A stretch of 64,000 nucleotides of DNA, from the NCBI GenBank assembly GCA_035578905.1, contig JAQJVL010000001.1, positions 9,155,211-9,219,210 of the forward strand. Reading direction: 5' to 3'. Shown piece by piece: positions 56,725-64,000 of this stretch (positions are counted from its first letter, which is position 1; every line of letters begins with the position of its first letter). The translations under genes and the position numbers were made by a program. A model generated the notes under the pieces. It was given only the letters and a program-made list of their open reading frames with translations, was not told the origin of the DNA and did not search any database. The DNA comes from Stictocephala bisonia. Its lineage: Eukaryota; Arthropoda; Insecta; Hemiptera; Membracidae.

Positions 56725-59250
56725 ATAGTGACCCACTCGCCCACCCATACACGTACAGTGATAGTGACCCATCCGCCCACCCATACACGTACAGTGAGAG
56801 TGACCCACCCGCCCACCCATACACGTACAGTGATAGTGACCCATCCGCCCACCCATACACGTACAGTGAGAGTGACCCATCCGCCCACCCATACACGTAC
56901 AGTGATAGTGACCCATCCGCCCACCCATACACGTACAGTGAGAGTGACCCATCCGCCCACCCATACACGTACAGTGAGAGTGACCCACCCGCCCACCCAT
57001 ACACGTACAGTGAGAGTGACCCACCCACCCACCCATACACGTACAGTGATAGTGACCCATCCGCCCACCCATACACGTACAGTGAGAGTGACCCATCCGC
57101 CCACCCATACACGTACAGTGAGAGTGACCCACCCGCCCACCCATACACGTACAGTGAGAGTGACCCACCCACCCACCCATACACGTACAGTGATAGTGAC
57201 CCATCCGCCCACTCATACACGTACAGTGAGAGTGACCCATCCGCCCACCCATACATGTACAGTTAGACTGACCCACCCGCCCACCCATACACGTACAGTG
57301 ATAGTGACCCATCCGCCCACCCATACACGTACAGTGAGAGTGACCCACCCGCCCACCCATACACGTACAGTGAGAGTGACCCACCCGCCCACCCATACAC
57401 GTACAGTTAGACTGACCCACCCGCCCACCCATACACGTACAGTGATAGTGACCCATCCGCCCACCCATACACGTACAGTGAGAGTGACCCACCCGCCCAC
57501 CCATACACGTACAGTGATAGTGACCCATCCGCCCACCCATACACGTACAGTGAGAGTGACCCATCCGCCCACCCATACACGTACAGTGATAGTGACCCAT
57601 CCGCCCACCCATACACGTACAGTGAGAGTGACCCATCCGCCCACCCATACACGTACAGTGAGAGTGACCCACCCGCCCACCCATACACGTACAGTGAGAG
57701 TGACCCACCCACCCACCCATACACGTACAGTGATAGTGACCCATCCGCCCACCCATACACGTACAGTGAGAGTGACCCATCCGCCCACCCATACACGTAC
57801 AGTGAGAGTGACCCACCCGCCCACCCATACACGTACAGTGAGAGTGACCCACCCACCCACCCATACACGTACAGTGATAGTGACCCATCCGCCCACTCAT
57901 ACACGTACAGTGAGAGTGACCCATCCGCCCACCCATACATGTACAGTTAGACTGACCCACCCGCCCACCCATACACGTACAGTGATAGTGACCCATCCGC
58001 CCACCCATACACGTACAGTGAGAGTGACCCACCCGCCCACCCATACACGTACAGTGAGAGTGACCCACCCGCCCACCCATACACGTACAGTTAGACTGAC
58101 CCACCCGCCCACCCATACACGTACAGTGATAGTGACCCATCCGCCCACCCATACACGTACAGTGAGAGTTACCCACCCGCCCACCCATACACGTACAGTG
58201 AGAGTGACCCACCCGCCCACCCATACACGTACACTGATAGTGACCCACCCGCCCACCCATACACGTACAGTGAGAGTGACCCATCCGCCCACCCATACAC
58301 GTACAGTGAGAGTGACCCACCCGCCCACCCATACACGTACAGTGATAGTGACCCATCCGCCCACCCATACACGTACAGTGAGAGTGACCCATCCGCCCAC
58401 CCATACACGTACAGTGACAGTGACCCACCCGCCCACCCATACACGTACAGTGAGAGTGACCCACCCGCCCACCCATACACGTACAGTGAGAGTGACCCAT
58501 CCGCCCACCCATACACGTACAGTTAGACTGACCCACCCGCCCACCCATACACGTACAGTGATAGTGACCCATCCGCCCACCCATACACGTACAGTGAGAG
58601 TGACCCATCCGCCCACCCATACACGTACAGTGAGAGTGACCCACCCGCCCACCCATACACGTACAGTGATAGTGACCCATCCGCCCACCCATACACGTAC
58701 AGTGAGAGTGACCCATCCGCCCACCCATACACGTACAGTTAGACTGACCCACCCGCCCACCCATACACGTACAGTGATAGTGACCCATCCGCCCACCCAT
58801 ACACGTACAGTGAGAGTGACCCACCCGCCCACCCATACACGTACAGTGAGAGTGACCCACCCGCCCACCCATACACGTACAGTTAGACTGACCCACCCGC
58901 CCACCCATACACGTACAGTGATAGTGACCCATCCGCCCACCCATACACGTACAGTGAGAGTGACCATCCCGCCCACCCATACACGTACAGTGAGAGTGAC
59001 CCACCTGCCCACCCATACACGTACACTGATAGTGACCCACCCGCCCACCCATACACGTACAGTGAGAGTGACCCGCCCGCCCACCCATACACGTACACTG
59101 ATAGTGACCCACCCGCCCACTCATATACGTACAGTGGCATTGACCCACCCGCCCACCCATACACGTACAGTAGTAATAGCCCACCCGCCCACTCATATAC
59201 ATACAGTGGTATTGACCCACCCGCCCACCCATACACGTACAGTGGTACAG
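56725..59250 (-). repeat. G-rich 36-bp minisatellite (~70 units) with G-quadruplex motifs
   Basis: The - strand unit is ACTGTACGTGTATGGGTGGG, CGGGTGGGTCACTCTC. A 19-unit block (684 bp) is repeated (the rare ACTCATACAC variant is at 57211 and 57895). Because 36 is a multiple of three and the unit has no stop in several frames, open frames of 847 codons (+, 56722-59265) and 841 codons (-, 56707-59232) arise, plus shorter ones. Their peptides are pure 12-residue repeats (RTVIVTHPPTHT; MGGRVGHSHCTC). These are not genes on this evidence. Confidence 0.95.
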
Positions 59251-59552
59251 TCCCTAGAACTGTAGGAAGGGGTCAGGGGGTCAGCTGACCCCCTAGAACT
59301 GTAGAAAGGGGTTAGGGGGGTCATAGAAAAAACATTGATAACTAATGAGCAAATGTAAAAAAAGATTAAATTTGGAATAACATCTCAATTAATGAAAACA
59401 CTTAATGTTTGAAGTGGCTGGTTAATTTAATATATATTTAACCTATTATAAATTCTCATTTATGCAAATATCATGAAATTAAACATCTAGGCGATTTAGT
59501 AGCATTTTTAAAGAGCGAGTCTCAAAAAAACAAAATGTTTCTCTCTGAAACT

Positions 59553-60071
59553 GATAAGAGTCTGCAGAGGCTGTCGGCCATATTTATTTTCTCCCATAAG
59601 AACAATGTTATTTTCTTTATCATTATTTTAAGGGATCGTATTTTCTTTATGATGTGTAAGAGAGGACCAGGTCCTAACTTTGCCTCATTGAATAAAACCC
59701 ATCTCATTTTTGAACCGAACATACATTCAACCGTATCCAAATTAGACAGTTATTTTTAACGGATTTGTTCCAAACAAATTGCATTTGATAAAGAATGAAA
59801 TTGCACGATGGAATTGCTTTGCAAATTACTAATTAGGTTTATATAAAAGAAAGTTCAAAAAAATTAGTTTGAAGTTTTTTTTCACCTATTTTTCAAAACC
59901 AGGCGTATTCAAAACATCAAAAGCAAACCCAATGCGTAATATGATAACGTTTAAAATGACACTTCATACACAACTTTTGGTCAATAAAAAACGAAAAATA
60001 TGGATTTTCAAATAACATTGTTTTTATAAGATTAAAACCAACATGGTTGATATCCTCTGCAGACTCTTGTT
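59553..60071. mobile_element. Inverted-repeat element (family of 40236)
   Basis: Left end ATAAGAGTCTGCAGAGGCTG, inverted right end ACAAGAGTCTGCAGAGGATA. The right arm matches the half copy at 40236-40515 for nearly 280 bp, and the left arm is more diverged. No transposase. Confidence 0.75.
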
Positions 60072-60105
60072 GCAGATATACCTACAAAAAAACCACCTTA
60101 GGTTT

Positions 60106-60243
60106 TCAAGTTGCCACTTGTCTTGCCGGCAACTTCAACAACGGCTGAAAGAACTTTTTCTTGCCATCAACTGAAACGTGTGGCTTCTACGATGACGTCA
60201 CTCGACGACACAAAAGATGTTGAACCATCTTGTCCGTTAAAAA
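60106..60243 (+). pseudogene. hAT transposase C-terminal (dimerisation) remnant
   Basis: The frame reads LPATSTTAERTFSCHQLKRV, ASTMTSL, ending in TAA. (L)P(A/V)(S/T)(S/T)xxxER(T/S)FSxLxxLKxxLRxxM is the hAT-family dimerisation signature. It is a short 3' remnant with no catalytic domain visible upstream, where another transposon (59553-60071) sits. Confidence 0.78.
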
Positions 60244-60516
60244 AGACATTTTAAAAACATTGCAAGACTGTTTGCCAGTAAAGTGGAAAGTAGAAGTTTA
60301 GTTTTCGGAAATGTTAAGACTAATTCTTGGAATAGTTTGTTTTTAAATACCGGTAGTATTATGCCTACTTATGGCTAATCTGTTTAACAATTGTACAACA
60401 TTATTAATGTCTAAACAGTTAAATTTTATGTTATTACAGGACTGCCTGCAAATTATTATTAAACCTTATTCTGCCCTAATATTTGTTTATAACAGTACCA
60501 CAACATATTATAGTCC

Positions 60517-60712
60517 GAATAAAATAACTTTAGTACAGGCGGAACGACCACGCACCGCTGGACTTAAACTTGCTGTCAAACTTAAAATAAGAAAGCAATC
60601 ACTTTCAAACTAATTGTATAGTGTCCACCATGTTACATTCTTTAAGAAAAAGTTATGCTGGATATTTTCCTTGAACTACTTTGCTTTTTATAGTGATATT
60701 TGTCAAGTGGTT
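60517..60712 (+). mobile_element. Half copy of the 24825-26382 element
   Basis: Starts CGAATAAAATAACTTTAGTA and runs through GCTGTCAAACTTAAAATAAG and AATTGTATAGTGTCCACCAT, ending near TTTTTATAGTGATATTTGTC. The other arm is absent. Confidence 0.8.
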
Positions 60713-61119
60713 TTCAAGTAGCTGAAGTATCAACGAAATCAAAACATACTGAAAAAGTGGATGACAAAACTGATTGTTATTTTAGTGATATGCCTACTGA
60801 GATTTCACATAAAACAAATGTTTTGAATATTGGTATTTAATTCCCATGACTTCACATAATATCGGTGACTAATTTTACAATTCCGTTTACTTTACTTTCT
60901 GACAGTTATTAGTACTACTACGGCAATGTAGTTAAGTTTAGACTGTTAGGCTAACCAGATGATATTCAATCTACAAGAAGATATCAAATTAAAACTACCT
61001 CATATTGTTTCTAGTACAGTATTTAAATTATTACCATGGAATATATTGCTCTTCTAATCAAAGTTTAAGAGCTAGGTAAGTGTAAAATGTGATTTCCGCT
61101 TGTGTTAATTTTAAAAATT

Positions 61120-61217
61120 TCAACCCCCGGGGGGTGCCCCTAAAACCCCTCCTTCTTGTCCCGATTGACCCCCCCCCCCCCCCACTTTGCTGAAAACTCC
61201 TTTCGCGGCCACTGCGT
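61120..61217 (-). mobile_element. Possible hAT-type right terminus with poly-C run
   Basis: On the - strand it reads CAGTGGCCGCGAAAGGAGTT, TTCAGCAAAGTGGGGGG. It begins with CAGTGG as hAT ends do and has a G-rich subterminal. It lies about 1 kb after the hAT transposase remnant. Confidence 0.4.
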
Positions 61218-61234
61218 GGAAGGTCAAACAGGAG

Positions 61235-61720
61235 TCAGGTGGAAGGTCATCTCTGGGCATGTCTACAGTTTGGAGTCATGATTAAGATCTCTCAATATTA
61301 TGTTTACGGGTTAGAGTCACGTGCAGGATCGTCAAATAGTATGTCTACTGTTTGGAGTAACGCGGATGATCGTAGGGGTTTTTTTCTATTTAGAACCACG
61401 TAGGATATCACCCTCCTGTTTTCTGCCGTTTGGAGTCATCTGACAGACCTTCCAGGGAGGTCTGCCTACTTATGTAAGGTCACCCAGAGTTTGATGGATG
61501 TGAGGTTACCCGGGTGTCTGTCTACCGTTTGGAGTTACGCGGAATATCCCTCTCATGTTGTTTACCCTTTTGATTCACCAGGAAGATCTTCCAGGGGGTC
61601 TGTCTATTTATTTAGTCATATGGAAAGTCGCCTGGAGTTCGATGGATAGTCATGCGAGAGGCACCGACCGTTTGTCTACCGTTTGGAGTCATGGGATGAC
61701 CTTCTCATGACCTTGAAGGA
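61235..61720. repeat. Degenerate ~40-bp tandem repeat
   Basis: GTTTGGAGTCA/GTTTGGAGTAACG words recur near 61268, 61350, 61428, 61529 and 61681, with weaker copies between (TTAGAGTCACG, TTTAGAACCACG). The period is about 40 bp. Old and diverged. Confidence 0.6.
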
Positions 61721-61724
61721 TCAA

Positions 61725-64000
61725 TGTAAGCATAATAATGTTTATGCATCCTTTTTACTATCAGAACATATTCCCTATATGAAGTAAAAAACACGGTGAA
61801 TTACTAACGATATAACATACATATTTGAACAGCCGATATTTTATAAAAGCCAATCATCAGGAAAATAACATTTCTTAAGTAATTATATACTCTATTGTTA
61901 ACAGATCATCTATTGTCGATATATTTATAATCCATAAATATATCGTTAGATGCTTACGGAACTGCAGCTTGCATCAGGATAAAAAATGACGACGTACTAT
62001 CGGCGCAGACATTATGCGTACAAGTTTGAAGGTTGTTTAATTTCCTCGTTTAACAGTACGTTATAACATATGCATGTTTTAAATTTTATTACAATTGTTA
62101 ATAATGTTTATCCTAGTTGGAACAAAAAAAGTAGGACTCTTAGTTTCTTAGTAAACAACCTTCTTAATAGGGTACACATAATTTCTATTTCGGCATAAGG
62201 TATTCTTTGGAAAGACGTCGAAGGAGGTATCTTGTTCAAAGGATATAACAATACTTACCATCCAAAACCTGGAATGAGGCATTGCATAAGACCCTGCTTG
62301 AGGAGGATTCACTATGAGCCAAATGGGCTAGCAGCAAATTTAGGGTTATGAAGCTAACCAACAAGATATATTTATGGCAGTTTTAACAAATTTGGAAACA
62401 CTATTTATAAATTTGTAATGTTCTAAAACAACATTATTATAGTTACATCAATAATGTAACATAAAACCAATACTATAAATTCAAGAAATAAAGAAAACTT
62501 ATACTTCAAAATAAATAAAGTAAAATGTTAGTTTTATTCAGTCAAAATATTAAGTTTTCAATCAAACATAACCTAACAACACAGGTGTTATTTATTGCAG
62601 TATAACATATGTTGCAAGAAACATTTAACTAATTATAAAAAAAAGTTCATAGAGAAACAAAAGATAAATATAATCAACTGATTGGTTATTACATACAGAA
62701 TGTCTCAAAAAATGTAAACACATTTAGAAGGGGTATATTTATTCTTAGGCGTTTAGGTACTTAATAATGTGATGTTTTGTAATATAAACTAAAAAAATGT
62801 TCAAAATTATAATCGATACCAATGTCCAATACATCTACAAAAAATTACTAATACAGATTGGCAAACTAATTGTATTTTAGTAAGGGATATTATTAAACTT
62901 TAACCATGTTAATCTCGTTCTAAAAAAGCTGTTTTAAAATCAGCTGACATACATGTTTTAAATCGTCAGCTGACATAAGTGTTTAAAATTATCAGCTGAC
63001 ATAGGGTTTCGATCTTCGTTTCCTTCGAGAACATATCAGTTCAAATATGTATATAGCACTTTATGGTAGATGTATTTCAACTAACGGAAATAGTTATAAA
63101 TTTATATTAGAAAACAACCATGTCTTATATTTAAATGTTTTCTTCGAATAAATATATCCGTTCAAAAAAGTATATATTTTAGACACCTTGTATATGTTCA
63201 TGTTGATATAGGTAAGATCGAAACATTCATACCTTTATATTTAATTCATGATACAGTAAAGGACATCTAATATTAAACTTGGGAATTCTATTCTCCGTTA
63301 TCTTTTGTGTGAATCAACTGGTAAGGTTTAAATCCACCATGATGGTTTGTATTGTTTCCGCGATTACTTGATTATGTTAGTTTAAGTTTAGCTAATTAGA
63401 ATAGAATTCAACTGCAGGATGCCCAAATAGACGCTGTTTCATATCCCCTCCCTTTCCAAAACGATAAGATATCTAACCCAACAATTATATAATTTCCAAC
63501 ACATTTCACTGAGCACAGATTGTTTGTGGATAAATCCATTTGTTTATAAACAATATCTTTATAAGTAAAATTCTTGTCATAATATTATCCACAGTTTATA
63601 TCCTATGCCATACATAAATATAAAACATTGAACGTCTGAATATAAGCAACTAACCTTTATTTTAGTTACATGATTATGCAAATTAAAGTTCTAATTTAAT
63701 AACAATATTTCAATATAATAGGACTGTTATTAATATTATTTTCTTTATATTACACATAATTTCCTTTGTCATTTTATATAAATTGTTAAGAGCTAATAAG
63801 TCACCGGTAAGTAATAGTTTTTTTGTTACACGGTGTGTGTAAGATATCAAGTGGATTGTGAAGCATTTTCTTCTTCTTTCTTTATCGTAATAGCTGCTGC
63901 CTCTTTCTAGTTTTACCTTCATAAGGAGAAGGTCGTTACTCGTTATCAAATCGGTCCGTATACTTTCGGTAATTTTTACTATAAATCATCCGTAATACAT
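61725..64000. other. No confirmed gene to the window end
   Basis: AT-rich. Near 62170-62345 a less AT-rich stretch has a - strand frame ending at a donor-like GTAAGTATT (LCNASFQVLDG before it), but no family or partner exon was recognised. The words CAGCTGACATA (62942, 62969, 62993) form three short direct repeats. Confidence 0.4.

Noticed and set aside
56722..59265. 847-codon + frame of THPPTHTRTV repeats as a novel repeat protein
   Set aside because: Equally long frames exist on the other strand and in other frames of the same 36-bp satellite. Called an artefact unless peptides are found.

Overview
This is eukaryotic, almost certainly insect, DNA. It is AT-rich and repeat-dense, with split genes using GT-AG introns, many DNA transposons and retrotransposons, and a degenerate TTAGG-like tract (the usual insect telomere unit) at 36245-36452. 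A hemipteran is a plausible guess, but nothing seen here proves the order. Nothing prokaryotic was seen: no operons, CRISPR array or rRNA operon.

Two host genes can be supported, both only by their 3' ends. On the + strand, three exons (33268-33411, 39944-40110, 45770-45912) join in phase into the C-terminal part of an angiotensin-converting-enzyme-like peptidyl dipeptidase (M2 family). It ends in a short hydrophobic tail, and the exons are separated by introns of 6.5 kb and 5.7 kb. On the - strand, 55291-55623 is the last exon of an inosine-uridine-type nucleoside hydrolase. Their upstream exons were not found and probably lie outside the window, to the left for the first and to the right for the second.

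The rest is mobile and satellite DNA. 0-5 kb: a mariner-like element with very long inverted repeats and LINE pieces. 6.7-8.8 kb: a 26-bp satellite. 12-22 kb: SINEs, a MITE sitting inside a SINE, a 105-bp satellite, and a jockey-like LINE sitting inside a 60-bp minisatellite. 22-27 kb: several large inverted-repeat transposons. 26.8-29.6 kb: G-rich, 59-bp and 78-bp arrays. 30-33 kb: LINE fragments, a 5S-like SINE and a Penelope-like inverted repeat. 33-46 kb: the ACE gene with satellites in its introns (35, 80, 36 and 46 bp). 47-52 kb: degenerate G-rich minisatellites and LINE debris. 52.6-55.3 kb: a long-TIR mariner-like MITE and a pogo-like MITE. 56.7-59.3 kb: a 36-bp G-rich array that produces spurious 800-codon open frames on both strands, with hAT remnants on either side.

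The most distinctive feature is a family of related G-rich minisatellites (units of 32-36 bp). It recurs at seven or more separate places, in both orientations, and many units carry a four-tract G-quadruplex motif. I found no convincing new multi-gene system. The long open frames across satellites are by-products of repeat units whose length is a multiple of three.
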